This document shows positions 31,410-44,065 of a DNA stretch of 64,000 bases, piece after piece (position 1 is the stretch's first letter; each line of letters starts with the position of its first letter). A program made the translations under genes and the position numbers. The DNA comes from Cyathus striatus. Taxonomy: Eukaryota > Basidiomycota > Agaricomycetes > Agaricales > Nidulariaceae. The stretch lies in NCBI GenBank assembly GCA_025738555.1, contig JAOVFP010000005.1, positions 558,001 to 622,000 on the forward strand, written 5' to 3'. Under the pieces are notes generated by a model, which made no database searches, had not been told where the DNA came from, and worked only from the letters and a program-made list of their open reading frames with translations.

Positions 31410-32440
31410 GTCAAAACATGTTCACAACGTTACACTTGACACTTATTTTGATTAAGCTAAAATTAGAACAAAAAGAATCATTTGTATTCATACAAAATAT
31501 GTACAAAATGTAATATTTGTCTATGATTTTGCACTAGTCAATATTTAAAATAATTGAGGTCGAATTTGGATGAATTTTGCGAATGGCAAAAAAGTCACCA
31601 GACAGGAGTGTAGGCAGGCCAATACAGTGCATTAGTCAGGCTTCAGCGCATAACTATTTGGTTAGTCACATGGTGGTGAGACACTCGTGCGACACTATGA
31701 GTCCGACGTCACGAATTCTCTATCGTCTTAGCTTTCGTCCCACATTTCAAACCATTACGCTGCCGTTCTGTTGAACACGCACTTGAATTCTGAAACAAAA
31801 CAAGACATACGAATGACGTACGCACAGACTTCCTAAGTGTATAGGAAACAGCTAACAAGACATTATATATATACTTAGTAAAGAACCCACTGTGCTCAAC
31901 ATCATCACTAAATTCAGGAGAATCTCGTGTACCGTTATAATGCATTATAACTCACCATAAGTGGTATGAGCTGACATAACCTTACAGCCATATGATACTG
32001 CGGGATACTGCAATGTACAACAGCACTAAATTTCATAATTCGCACAGTAACTCATGCATCTTTGTACAGGTTGGAGATAATCATAAGGGGGCTATAAGAT
32101 TACACCAACAATATACAGGAGTAATGAGATTATAATGCATTTATAAGTTCTTGTTCATCTGCGAGAACAAGCATAACCCTCATATAAGTTGATAGTGTGC
32201 ATATGCTTTCATTTCAAGCAGAGAGAGCATCACAAAACATTAGATTAGATTAAATAATATACATTCATGATTCTATATACATCAACATGCATTGTAGTAC
32301 TAAACTTCAAGTCTAAGCAGCCAAGTCTGCACCTTCTGAATCTTCATGATAAAAGTAAGTAAATGCGAAAATGATAAGAGATGCAGCACTCTTACTACTA
32401 CATTCACAACATAGGATACCAAAAATGACGAGCTTTGGCA
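31410..32440. other. Intergenic stretch without a recognised gene
   Basis: No frame with family resemblance. It lies between the truncated UstYa-like gene and the left end of the mariner-like element. The missing 3' half of the UstYa-like gene is not found here. Confidence 0.4.
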
Positions 32441-33349
32441 CTCCTACAGTTTGCGACACTTAAACACCACAAATTTTATTACAGTAGGAAAATGAATTTT
32501 TTAGGGCAAACTAATTACAGATTCAGAATCAGAAGGTCAAAATACATACAAAAATGATGTTTTTGTGAAATTCCCACGATAAAATAGCTGTGCCAAATTT
32601 TTTGGTGAAAAAATCGACATGTTACATAGTAGTGTTGCCATGTTCGACTCCACTTCACTCAGTTTGACTTCTACTGGTTTTATGGAGTTGACAATGGAAG
32701 GGTCAAGTCAAGTTGTGCCTGAGTGATGCACTTGACTTGACCCGTGACTAAGTCATCGACTTACATATAAATCATATGTTATTGAGCTTTTTACTAGTAA
32801 AATTCACCCAATATACAGGTTATATCCTATATTATGCACGTACACAGCAACTTACAATGTTTTTTATAATATAGTTCATGTTTGAAGTCATAATTGTTGA
32901 GGAGAAATATAAATGAAACTTGAATGAATATGAGTGCTCATCACACAGGGCTGACATCGCGTGCGCACACTTGGTGGTGGGCACCTGCCAATAGGTTGCC
33001 AAAGTAAAGATACAATTCACAACACAATATTCATAAAACACAATAATTAAAGCCAAAATTATGTCGAAATTATCCCTATATTAAAAAATGTATTACATTG
33101 ACTTGATACACAGAATATGCCACCATATGGGGCAGACTACATTGGAAGGCTGATATAAGAGACATTTTGTGTGACTTAAACTGACTAAGTCAACTTCGAG
33201 TTGACCTCTTCTAGGAGTCAAGTCGTGAGAACCAGAAGTCAGCAATGCTGACTCAACTCGACTTTTTTCGGTCCCACTTGTACGGTTCGTGGTTTTCGAG
33301 TCAAACCGCAGCAACACTATTACATAGCCTAATTTAGGATACAATAGCC

Positions 33350-33926
33350 TCGAGTGCCATCATAGCATGATTTGAGACTTGACAGTGTTGATGATGCTAT
33401 CTAACAGCCCATTCTGCTGCTTCACCTGTTAAACCACACCTATATGCACTCATAAATCACCATGTTTGGTTTATAAAATGACGAATAACATCCAGAGGAC
33501 AAGCATCTAGATATTTCACAACTGCTTCTTTTGCATCTTGAAAGGTTCTTTTATCTTCTTCACAATACTGATATTTTGCCCACCCCCAGTACTGTCAAAG
33601 TGTATGCTCAATAATTTAAATTTGTAATATTATTAAAACATACATACCATTTCTATTGGGTTCAATTCACAATGAAATTTTGGCAGAAACATACAAATAT
33701 GTCCAGCATTAGTGATTAATATCTCAAGCATTGACTTCTGATTGACAAAATCATCTTGCTGGCTAAGTAGACAGGCCATGCAGCAATCTTTACGTTCAAA
33801 AGGGCAAACTGGTGAGCATTTTGCATGAAGGTGAGAAACATCACCCCAGTGAAGCAATTCAGAGGCTGTATTTTTTGCAGAATCATATTGCTCTGGATGA
33901 AAGCATACTAAAAATACATTTATCAT
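33350..33926 (-). pseudogene. DDE (mariner-like) transposase C-terminal fragment
   Basis: The minus strand reads HLHAKCSPVCPF, DFVNQKSMLE, then ICMFLPKFHCELNPIEM. After an intron near 33,645-33,595 come YWGW and a helical tail AYRCGLTGEAAEW. The FHCELNPIEMYWGW block carries the final acidic residue of the DDE triad in this basidiomycete transposase family. The same blocks recur at 50,970-51,330. The catalytic D residues further upstream are missing, and a TGA and a TAG interrupt the tail, so it is inactive. Confidence 0.85.
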
Positions 33927-34375
33927 GATTTTTACCTTTTTTTTTTATGGCCAAGTGCCAAATTTTTGGGCTAAAAAATCAAAAAATCACAATTTCGAAA
34001 ATCTGCTCGTGGAATATTGTAGATTACATTGTAACTATCCTATTCCGATGATTTTCGGAAGCTAAAAGTCATTTGTGGTTGCTAGAAAATTCACTTATGG
34101 TGGTTAGAAAAGCGATTTTTTAGCACCCAGTGAAGCGATTCAGAGGCCTTTTTTTTGCGGAATTATATCACTATCGATGAAAGCATACTAAAAATACATT
34201 TTTCATGATTTTTACTATTTTTTATAGCCAAGTGCCAAATTTTTGGGCTAAAAAATCAAAAAAATCGGAATTTCGAAAATCTGCTCGTGGAATATTGTAG
34301 ATTACATTGTAACTATCCTATTCCGACGATTTTCGGAAGCTAAGAGTCATTTGTGGTTGCTAGAAAATTCGCTTA
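33840..34375. repeat. Tandem duplication of about 280 bp inside the mariner-like element
   Basis: The block at about 33,840-34,100 (CAGTGAAGC, GATGAAAGCATACTAAAAAT, CCAAATTTTTGGGCTAAAAA, GAAAATCTGCTCGTGG) is repeated at about 34,125-34,375 with few differences. The repeat begins inside the transposase reading frame, so the duplication postdates or caused its loss. Confidence 0.8.
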
Positions 34376-34409
34376 ATAAATTTGTGGTGTTTAAGTGTCG
34401 CAAACTGTA

Positions 34410-37400
34410 AGTCCGAGCGACAATTGTACCGCTTACATAATGTTACATTATTTATGGACAATGACAAAAGTGGTCAATGAAATTAGCATACCTTTGGTTT
34501 GGATGGAAGAAGTCAGGTTTTGTTGAGCTATCTAGCCACTCCAAGATTGTGGCTAAATATGTGCTGAAATAAACAAGATGAGATCAAGATAGATTGAAGC
34601 TATGAGCAGAGTTACATTATATCAGTTATGGAGCAGGAGGCTATGATAACTGTAATAGACATACCTTTTTAATGAATTTTTAGGGAATTTAATCCCTCCA
34701 AGATCTGAGGTGCAAAGTACTTGAAGCAGCAAGGCAAGAGTAAGAGTTATGAGAACTTCAGAAGGCAAGAGCAAGGAGAAAGCAAGAGCAAGGAGAGTGA
34801 AGAGAGGGGGAGAGAGAGAGGCTAGCACAATGGCTAAGGTAGGTAGAGGCAGCAATAGACTACTGCACCCTGAGAGGGAAGGCCAGTGAGATATGAGTAC
34901 CTTTACTAGGAAGATAGCAATGGGAGAAGGTGTGGGGGAGAGAAAGAAACTAGTGTGAGTAAACAGCATAAACACATTGATGCACACTGGCCATATTACT
35001 CAGTGATGGACCCTGCACATGAGCAAACAGAACACTGCATGGATTTGCCTGCTGGAACCAGTAACTCCTGGAAATTGCACAACACACCAGACCAGACCTG
35101 TGTGACTTTTGACTGGGGCTCAGATCTCAACATCCACAGCCATCTTGAAGCAAGACATTGAACCTGTTTGAGTTCTCACCAATGTGTTCTCCACTGCATC
35201 CTGCTCCTCACAAGCATCTGTCTCTGTCACAATGACAGTCTACATATTAAACTTTCTCTTGTTCATGTCCTACTCTGACCTTCTCTTCTCAATCCCCTCA
35301 ACCTCATGGACCTCATCTTCCTTAACAACTTCCACATCCACACATGACTCTCTACCACACATGCATTGCCTGCTGGAAGTCACACATTGAGTACCCATGG
35401 GGGGAAGAGTGACATTGTGATAGTAGATAATGTTGGTGGTCAGGGCAGCGAGAGGGGTGCAGGGGGCTGGTTGAGAGATTAGAAGAGGTTATTGGTGTGC
35501 AGGTTCCTCATCCAATTGCTTAGGCTCCCAATGTGTGGACCTACAAGATAACAAAGAAAAGTGAAATCATATGGTGGAAAACCTAGAAGAATGAAAATGT
35601 CCAGATGGTGAGTGCATCTCCACCACCATGAATTTTACTACCCACTCATGAAACTTGCAGGCAGGCTCACTCATGGACAAGGCAAACTATGTGATGCTCA
35701 CCACCACTGAAGAGCTGTATGCTCAAATAATGTCCATGGCTATTCACCTACTACTATAACAGCCACATCCCTCCTGGTCCCCTCTTCCCCCACCCTCAAT
35801 GAGTTCAATTCATAAAATAAAGACAAGGTTGTAGAGAATAATGTGCTCTGGCATATTCATGTGCTCTCTAAAGCACCATGCTCCCATACCTGCATCGTGC
35901 TGAGGTCCTATGCACATTACTTATTACCATATAATCCATCTGATACCCACCTCAGCATACACACTGCCCCTCCCACTCATGCCTCTTCTCCTCCCCACCC
36001 TGATGACCATGATTCATTCATACATTCCTTTGATGATGACTACATCCCTCTCACCCCCCCCCCCTCTTCCACCAACTCCTGCACCTTGCACATATACTCA
36101 TTCCAGCAAATGGAGAAGATGTTATAGACATTGACAATCTCTAGCATACTCTGACATCTTCCTAGTGAATGACATGCCCATACACATGTCAAGCTGAGGC
36201 TCCAAGCACATTATTGCTACATAATCATTTATATAGCTAGTTCAAGAAGAGAGATGTACTTTCATAAAGTGAGGGAATGCAAGCTTTGAAATTTAATATT
36301 TTAGGTTATGTCACCAGTCAGAGTTTTAGATTGAAAGACAAAAACTCATTCCATGCCTGGATCCAGGTACAAATTGAAGATAGTCACTTCTTAACTAGTT
36401 GCACCAGGTTCAGGCTCTACCATACAGTGTGCCAGCATGGGTCAAAAATGCAGGAATAGTCTGCATAGGGAGTGCTGAAAACAGAAAGAATTAGGAAACA
36501 TATTTAGCAGGAAGAAGTAGCAATATGAACCCATGGATGACACCAGTGAAGTTCTGGAACATGAAGTCTTCAGTGTAAGCATTGAAGTTTGTACTAGTGG
36601 AGTTAAGCTTAGGGCCAACTTGGATTTAGAGTGTTAAACAGATGTAACTTAGAACTGTAAAGCAGAGAGTAACTCAGGTGAGGTTTACCATACAGCCAGT
36701 AGCTCAATATCTACATCAATTGACAATGCCTTCTTAAAGGCAGTGCCAACCAGGTTCATCTTCACAAGAATACATATCATATGCAAATGATACTTGTTGA
36801 TGATTACATTTCAGGAGGAGACAGACATGTATACACTCATGAGGATATTGACAATAGGACTCATGGGGGGGTCATAGGAGAAATAACCTTGTGAATCTTG
36901 GGAGCAGTGAAGTAGCATCAGTGAACTCAGGCTAGTTCCAGCCAAAGCTTGGGCAACATCTATGAAAGCATAAGTATCATCATTATACTAGTTAAGGGCC
37001 AAAATCAGACAGTCAGTGGAAGGGAAAGCTCAAGTAAATGCATCTCCATACCAAAGAGACAAATCTTATCCCCACCATTATCTATAGAGCTCTTTGTAAA
37101 GTTCAGTAAATGAACCTCAAAGTCAAAAAGATCCAGAAGACTCATACAGTTCTGCAAAGGAATTTATATTCACCTAAGACCAATTAAGTTCATTTCTCTG
37201 TTTCCTGAGCAGAATGTAATGATAAAATGCTATACTGTCCAGGGCTTTATAAAACTCTGCCATCATTGACTTGGCTATCTAGGGTATCATGTATGTTCTA
37301 ATTCCTGCCTAGAAGCCAGTGGAGGATGAGTCACATGCCAAAGGAAGCACAAAGAAGATGTAAATATACCTGGTAGTATACAAGCTGTTGTTTTGAGTCA

Positions 37401-38570
37401 TCTTTCTTTAGCATTGAAAAAAAATTAATGATATTAGAATTCTAGGTGATAGTAAGTGTGTTAGTATAGGTGTGCAAAAGTAACATGCCACTTTCATCAA
37501 AACAAAGGATTAGTGTATGGTGGAGGTATGGTGGAGGTATGATCTCTCCTGTGTCCATAGTATCTGAAGGGTCACTGGATCCACTTGATGAGGAACCTTG
37601 ATATACACACTAGGTCTTGAAAGGAACAGGAAGATGCAATGCAGTAGTAAAATTAGTCCAACATTCAAACAAAACAAACTGAGCAACTCCATGGTAGTCT
37701 GTATATGAGATGTTGACAAGGAGAGGAGGAGCAGACTTATCTCTTGCAGAAAAATCACTGGATGAGGCAATAAAGTACCTAGTTTAGCACAATATAGTAT
37801 AAACTAAAATATAGATAATTCTACTCACACCACATATGCCAACTAAGAGAGTGCTCAGTGGGTAAGACTTGGATGCAAAATGCTTCTGGACAAAGTAAAG
37901 TAACAGGAAGGTGTTGAAGACCAATGTTCAAGAAGGAATGAAAGCTTAGCAAACACTTTGATTAGTGTTCCTTAATCTTGAACTTAGCATGGGCTTATGA
38001 CTTCTCACTTTCATTGCACTCAGTATCTTGATGCTCACTCAAATATGAATGTGAACTGCTAGGTGGTATTTCTTGGGGCACAGGAGACTACCCTCATACT
38101 ACTTTACTTTACCTATTAAATATCATACAGAACTACAGCTAGAGGAACTATATAGTTGATACAAATACAGTAAGTTGCACATTAGCTAAGTGGTAAGGTA
38201 GATGTTTAGACATAAGGTAGACATTTAGACTGGATACAGGCATCTGTGATGGACCAGAGTAAATCACAGATTGACATGCATATGAGCACCAAGAACATGA
38301 CCATATGGGAAGATAGCAAAGTGCAATAAACTATGTCTGCAGGTGAGACACTCCATATGAAAGCATGATGCCACACACTTTGATGTGTGGAAATGGGAAC
38401 TACTGAATCAGCCTGCTGGGAATGTCGGGTCTCAGACCTAGCCAGGCACCTATGGCATGCTGATGCATAGTGCTGGTACAGCATGGTTAGATAGTGGCAC
38501 TTGCCATGGGTCTAGTCCTCATGCCATTTCCCCATTTCCTATGATCAAGTATATTGCACTGCTCCATGAG
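34410..38570. other. CpG-depleted stretch with no intact gene
   Basis: Over 4 kb with very few CG dinucleotides. Frames are short (at most 121 codons) and mostly Ser/Leu/His-rich low complexity. Some minus-strand peptides between 36,900 and 38,300 look like eroded coding sequence with many stops, but I cannot assign a family. It is best read as old, heavily mutated transposon DNA. Confidence 0.5.
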
Positions 38571-38574
38571 ATCA

Positions 38575-38953
38575 GATGGACTTCAGGTGGACTCCAGGAC
38601 TCTACTGGACTTCAGGTGGATATCAGTGGACTTCAGATGGACTTCAGGTGGAATTTAGTAGACTTCAGGTAGATTTTCATTTTGTATCTACTCTACCTGG
38701 ACTTCAGCTGGAGGTTCACTTGGACTCTACCTGTACTAAGTAGTTGAGACATTACCTGGGGTTCACCTGGACTTCAGCTGGACTCTACCTGGACTCTACC
38801 TGTACTAAGTAGCTTAGACATTACCTGAAGTTCACCTGGAATCCAACTGGACTATACCTGGACTTCACCTGAACTCTACCTGGACTCTATTTGTACTAAG
38901 TAGTTTAGACATTACCTGGGGTTCACCTGGACTCCACCTAGACTCTACCTGTA
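38575..38953. repeat. TGGACTTCAGGTGGACTCC minisatellite
   Basis: Short units such as TGGACTTCAGGTGGA, GGACTCTACCTGTACTAAG and TAGTTTAGACATTACCTGGG are repeated. The larger unit (about 85 bp, with TACCTGTACTAAGTAG) occurs three times. An inverted match (GAGTCCAGCTGGAGTCCAGG, GTTTCAACTACTGAGTACAG) lies at about 51,590-51,680 beyond the other end of the split mariner-like element. Confidence 0.8.
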
Positions 38954-39208
38954 GTACAGTCCATGACAAGCAAAACCCACTAATTTTTTGAGCAAACTTA
39001 AGTGAGTTTTTCAGCAGTAACAAATAAGTTTTAAACACCAAAAACCATCGGAAGAGCATAGTTATGATGTTTTAATTAAGATTCCATGAACCAATTTTTC
39101 GATTTCTGATTTTTATTTATTTTTTGACCCAAAAAATTAGCACTCAGCTATAAAAAATAGTAAAAATCACAAAAAATGTATTTTTAGCACCCTTTCATTG
39201 ATTGCAGT

Positions 39209-39890
39209 ATGATCCCACAAAAATATCAGCATCTGAATCACTTTGATGGATGCCAAAAATTCATCTTTCCAACCACCATGCCTGGAGGTCAACTCAAGAA
39301 AAACAGCCAAAATACAAGTGGACTTTGCAATAATCAATCAAGAACTAATCTTCAAAGATCCTCCCCACCACCTGTCACTAATACATCCTCCCCAGAGTCT
39401 AATACAAGTCCTGAAAATGTGATCAGTGATGTGATCAGTGGGGGATCTATAAGTGTGTTTAAACCACAGCTAATCAGTGAGGATGGTGAATTTCTTCAAG
39501 ACCCTTACTGCTCAGATGAGGATCTGGAGGACATTGCTTTGGAGGAGGATGACTTTGAGCTTGACTGGAATCATGTAGCAGATGAAGAGTTTGGAAAGAA
39601 GCTTGCAGATATGGCTTTAGATAATGACCCCAATGACAGTGACTGGATTCCTCCAAAGCTCAAGAGAGCAAAGCTTGAAAAAAGGTAATTACACTTTTTG
39701 GATATGACTTTGAACTAAAATAAGTCCTATTCAGATCACCCAAAGTCATATGTAAAAGGTCCTGATGTCATGAGCAAGTCAGGAAAAGGTGAAGAAAAGG
39801 AAGGGAAAGGGTAAGAGTAAGAGCAAGGAGGAGAAGGGAGATAAAGATGAGGGCACTAGTGAGAGAAAGGAGAAGTCTAAGCAAAAGTAA
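39209..39890 (+). pseudogene. DDE (mariner-like) transposase N-terminal part
   Basis: An acidic region (DEDLEDIALEEDDFELDW) follows a Ser/Pro-rich start. SDWIPPKLKR then ends exon 1 near 39,687, and after a short intron comes KSYVKGPDVMSKS with a Lys/Glu-rich tail to 39,890. The SDWxPPKL and GPDxMSKS blocks match the N terminus of the large basidiomycete DDE transposases as I remember them. A one-base frame slip within the Lys-rich part (about 39,810) and the interruption downstream make it non-functional. The likely start is the Met at 39,278; the frame is open from 39,209. Confidence 0.6.
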
Positions 39891-40377
39891 GTATATTGAA
39901 ATCAAATTGTAATAGTTTGCAATGTAAATTTTCAGTTGGGCTGCAACTTTTAAGATATATCTGTGGTGTATAACCTGGATATGGGCTATATTAATGCCAG
40001 AAATTACTCAACATATTTTATTCTGGCTATTAATAATCTGGCTATTTCAATGGTTTCCAAGTGCAATATTGGCTCTATTTATTTTTATTCAACCAGTAAT
40101 TGTAGCAAAGAACAACCATTTCCTAACATCCCATTTGATGTATTCTCATAAGTACCAGCCATTCTGATCATATAACAGCAGTGTTATATGATTGCCCCAA
40201 TTGAATAAGCCATGCCATTATATGATTGGGATCATAAACAATCATTGAGGTTCTAATTGAATACTACTCAATCATTGATTGTTTCTAATTGGATATTACT
40301 ATTGTATAAATGGTTTGGTAATCATAAACAATCACTAATTGTTTTTAATTGAATACTACTATTGTATGGATGCATTA

Positions 40378-41164
40378 GGCTCTGTTCGGCAAAATAATAT
40401 AGGGCATATTCCCAGTTTCTGAGAATGTGATCAAAGTCTCAGGCTCTATATTTGGTAAGGCACTGCCACTAGTGGCAGCTGCCAGTTTGATTAGCAATAC
40501 TGTGTCGATCAACTGCTTGCTTCTGCCTGGCATTTGTCCTTGCTCCCTCCTGGCATTATTTTTGCTTTTCTGCCTCCTCAGTGTGGCCTCCTCAAACATA
40601 TTTTTGAAAAAATGGTCCAGATGAGACAGCATGGAGTATTTTGCGAAAGTATCTTTTAGTTTGTTTAGCTATTAAGTAATATAGTATAAAATAAATAAAT
40701 TTGAACATACTTTGACCAAACAACAGGATGGCCAATGCTTCAAAGTCTGGACCATGTGATAAGCTCCACTACTAAGTATCCATCATGTTGGTGAGAGGTT
40801 TCAATACTCAAATGAAATCATCTTAAAGTATGTTCATATTTATTTATTTTCTACTATATTACTTAATAGCTAAACAAACTAAAAGATACTTTTGTAAAAT
40901 ACTCCATGCTGTCTCATCTGGACCATTTTTTCAAAAATATGTTTGAGGAGGCCACACTGAGGAGACAAAGAGAAAAGCAAAAATAGCACCAGGAGGGAGC
41001 AAGGACAAATGCCAGGCAGAAGCAAGCAGTTGATTGATGCAGTATCACTAATCAAACCAGAAGCTGCTACTAGTGGCAGTGCCTTACCAAATATGGAGCC
41101 TGGGACTTTGATCACATTCTCAGAAACTGAGAATATGCCCCATATTATTTTGCCGAACAGAGCC
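40378..41164. mobile_element. PIF/Harbinger-like (Tourist-type) palindromic MITE
   Basis: The ends GGCTCTGTTCGGCAAAATAA and its exact reverse complement close the element, and the 3-bp target TTA is repeated on both sides (40,375-40,377 and 41,165-41,167). A 3-bp TWA target and GGxxxTGTTxGG termini are the PIF/Harbinger signature. Arms of about 340 bp are near-complete inverted repeats around a spacer of about 100 bp. Removing the element restores a normal satellite unit of the host palindrome. Each arm keeps a similar open frame of about 80 codons, read inward from both ends, which is a by-product of the palindrome or a captured exon. Confidence 0.9.
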
Positions 41165-41329
41165 TTAGGTGATCATAAACAATCATTGATTTTTCTAATT
41201 GAATAATACTATTGTATGGATGGTTGGGGGATCATAAACAATCATAATTGAATAATACTATTGTATGGATGTTTAGGTGATCATAAACAATCATTGATTA
41301 TTACTAATTGGATATTATCTTTGTATCAA

Positions 41330-42100
41330 TGTGTCACATTTGTCACACATTTCTCGCATGTTAGATACTTCCCATGCATTCTGTGTGTTATACTTTTCAC
41401 ATGTGTCACATATGTCACATATCTCCTGTGCTCTCACATTTCCCGCACTACACGCATAATTCCTGCGCATCACATAATTCCCACGCATCACCACATTTTC
41501 CGTGCATCACATATGTTACATGTGTCACGCTTCCACGCTCGTCACGTTTGTCACGTTTGTCACACATGTTACACATTTCCCACGCTTCACATATGTCTTG
41601 CGTGTTACATATGTCACATGTGTTACATATGTCACATGTGCTACACGCGTCACGCTTCCACGCTCGTCACGTTTGTCACACATTTCACACAATTCCCGCA
41701 CATCACCACATTTCCCGCGCGTTATGTATGTCACATGTGTTACACCCGTCACGCTTCCACGCTTGTCACACATGTCACACATGTCACATACATCAACACA
41801 TTTCCCGCGCTTCGCGTATTTCCCACGTGTCACACTTTTACGCTCGTCACATTTGTCACGCTATGTGCGCATGTTACACCCCTATGCATGTCACGCTTAC
41901 ATGAGCGTTACATGTGTCACGTGTGTCACGCTTTCATGTGCTTCACATTGGTCATATTTGTCACACTTTGTATGCATCACACATTTCACATGTTACATTT
42001 ATGAGTCTGTGAGACATGTCACACTTTGTCTGCATCAGGTTTGTCATGCTTTACATGCATATTATGTTTGTCACACTTTCCTGAATATCACATACATGGC
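41330..42100. repeat. GTCACA/CGC satellite, left arm of palindrome 2
   Basis: Degenerate units such as CGTTTGTCACACATGTTACAC and TTCCCACGCTTCACATATGTC. Mirrored at about 43,320-43,790. CpG is frequent here but scarce just outside. Confidence 0.8.
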
Positions 42101-43319
42101 ACTTCTTTAAAGTGCATCACACATTTCATACACAGGGTTCCAACTGGTCTCTAATGACTGTGTTCCCATACCATTATAATACAGAAATGAGGACCCAGTG
42201 ACATCACATTTTACTCTCAGTCCATTGTTTAAAAATGTCACTAGGTGTCAGCAATTGATGACTCAGACTGTTTTAAACAGATGGAGTCTGACCCTGTCAA
42301 TAAGAACACTGCATATAGAAATGATGGTAAGAATTAAGCAAAAGAGGAGAAGAAATAAAGCAGCCCTTCAGGGAAGAGAACAAGAAGAAATGAAGGTGAT
42401 GATGTAGTTGATATTAAATTAAAGAATAGAAATGTGAGTTGTAATATCCACTGGGCAAGTAAGCATAAAGAAGTATGGAAGGGGGTTTGAGTTACTAATA
42501 CTAAAAGAACTCTATGAAATATATCAGAGAAGTGACCACATATAGTAGTAAAGAAGTGAAATTGATTGAAGAGTAGAGATAGTTTCCATAACCTCTCTGT
42601 TTCAATAAAATATAGACAACCGTCATGTAGTCATGTAGAGTATGTACATAAATATGTGACTATATAATATGTGTTGGAAGATACAAGAATAATCAATATC
42701 TGATGCAAGAATAAGGATAATCTAATGACTGAGATATGGAAGTCTAATGTAACATAGAATCACATAATCATTATTTTTTCATATTTGTTATCCATGTGCG
42801 ATTCTTTCACCATGTGTCATTATTTGTCTGGTGGTTGCATATATTCAAAATGTTCAATACCATCATGATTCACATCATATCTCATACTCAAACTAACTAT
42901 TATGGTTTTTACTTTGTCATTTCATCACATCTCTAGTCCTGATTATGACATATCTCATACCATTCTATTTCCAAATTTCTCATATTGTATCAGTGGGACT
43001 AAAGCTCCAACACATATATGCACTACATCTTCCATTCTAGTCTCTCATTACTGTTACAATTTCATAACTTTCTAATTGATATATTCCATGTTATCACTTT
43101 AGATACTTACTCCACTTTCATGATAATTTGAATGGTGATACAGACATACAAGTAACCACACATGTGATTGACTTCCCTTCTCTTGGCTGTAAAAGATTGG
43201 GTATCTAAAAATTCTCCTCTCTTCTATGCCCTAGAGTTCCACATGCATGAGAAAATGTAAGGAGTAATAAGTACAAATATGTAACATATTGCTTATGTCT
43301 TCTAAATGGGGTATTACAA

Positions 43320-44050
43320 ATAAAAACAAGTGTGACAAAACTGACATGCAAGGAAAGAATGACATTTGTGTAAAGCTTGTAGTGCAAGCAAATGTGGCAT
43401 TTGTGATGCTCATAAAAGCATTTGCTCTTGCAAAGTATGACAAACATAGTGTGCATGACACATAACATAGATGTGACAGAGAAGCATGATGAGTGTAACA
43501 AATGTGACGCATGAAATATGTGACGCATACAAAGCGTGACAAATGTGACAAGCATAAAAGTGTGAAACATGAGAAAGTGTAACATATGTGATGCGTGGGA
43601 AATGTGGTGATGCGCGGGAATTATGTGATGCGTGGGAATTATGTGTGTAGCACAGGAAATGTGAGAGTGCAGGAGATATGTGACATATGTGACATGTGTG
43701 TAAAGCATAACATGCAGAATGCACAGGAAGTATCTAATGCATGACAAATGTGTGACAAATGTGATACAGTCAAAACATGACACATTGATACAAAAATAAT
43801 GATTGTTTATGATCATCCAATGTATTCATACAATAGTAGTATTCAATTAGATAAATCAATGATTGTCTATGATCACCCAATGCATCCATACAATAGTAGT
43901 ATTCAATTAGATAAATCAATGATTGTCTATGATCACCTAATACATTCATACAATAGTAGTATTCAATTAAAAACAATTAGTGATTGTTTATGATCACCTA
44001 ACCATTCATACAATAGTAAATTAGAAACAATCAATGATTGCTTATGATCT
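43320..44050. repeat. Satellite blocks of the right arm of palindrome 2
   Basis: Reverse-complement counterpart of the left arm. A GTGACA-type block lies at about 43,320-43,790, followed by three to four units of about 60 bp with ATGATTGTCTATGATCACC and ACAATAGTAGTATTCAATTA. Confidence 0.85.
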
Positions 44051-44065
44051 TTTAAGTCTGCATGC

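Larger units (their letters stand above)
32447..34407 (-). mobile_element. Mariner-like element with transposase remnant
   Basis: The terminal inverted repeats are perfect for about 30 bp, starting CAGTTTGCGACACTTAAACA, with TA on each side (32,445-32,446 and 34,408-34,409). The 1,961-bp element keeps the C-terminal part of a DDE transposase on the minus strand (33,926-33,350). Its first 438 bp are repeated in inverse orientation at 11,388-11,825. It is probably an internally deleted copy of the element type represented at 38,957-51,505. Confidence 0.9.
40170..44060. mobile_element. Palindromic satellite-armed element 2
   Basis: The left arm runs from about 40,170 to 42,130 (outer AATCATTGATTG/TGATCATAAAC units, then a GTCACA/CGC satellite from 41,330). 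A reverse-complement arm lies at 43,300-44,060, with the same order of blocks mirrored. The loop (about 42,140-43,250) is related to the loop of palindrome 1: both contain TTCCATAACCTCTCTGT/TATCCATTACCTCTCTGT, GTCATGTAGTCAT and CTAATGACTGAGAT. The left arm is longer because a MITE (40,378-41,164) has landed in it. No protein is encoded. The exact ends and any target duplication are not clear. Confidence 0.7.

Noticed and set aside
36880..38300. Possible eroded reverse-transcriptase or transposase on the minus strand
   Set aside because: Peptides are full of stops and no diagnostic motif could be found; calling a family would be guesswork.
41261..42110. Three overlapping ORFs of 176-247 codons
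   Set aside because: Satellite translation in the left arm of palindrome 2, the same artefact as at 3.9 and 13.2 kb.
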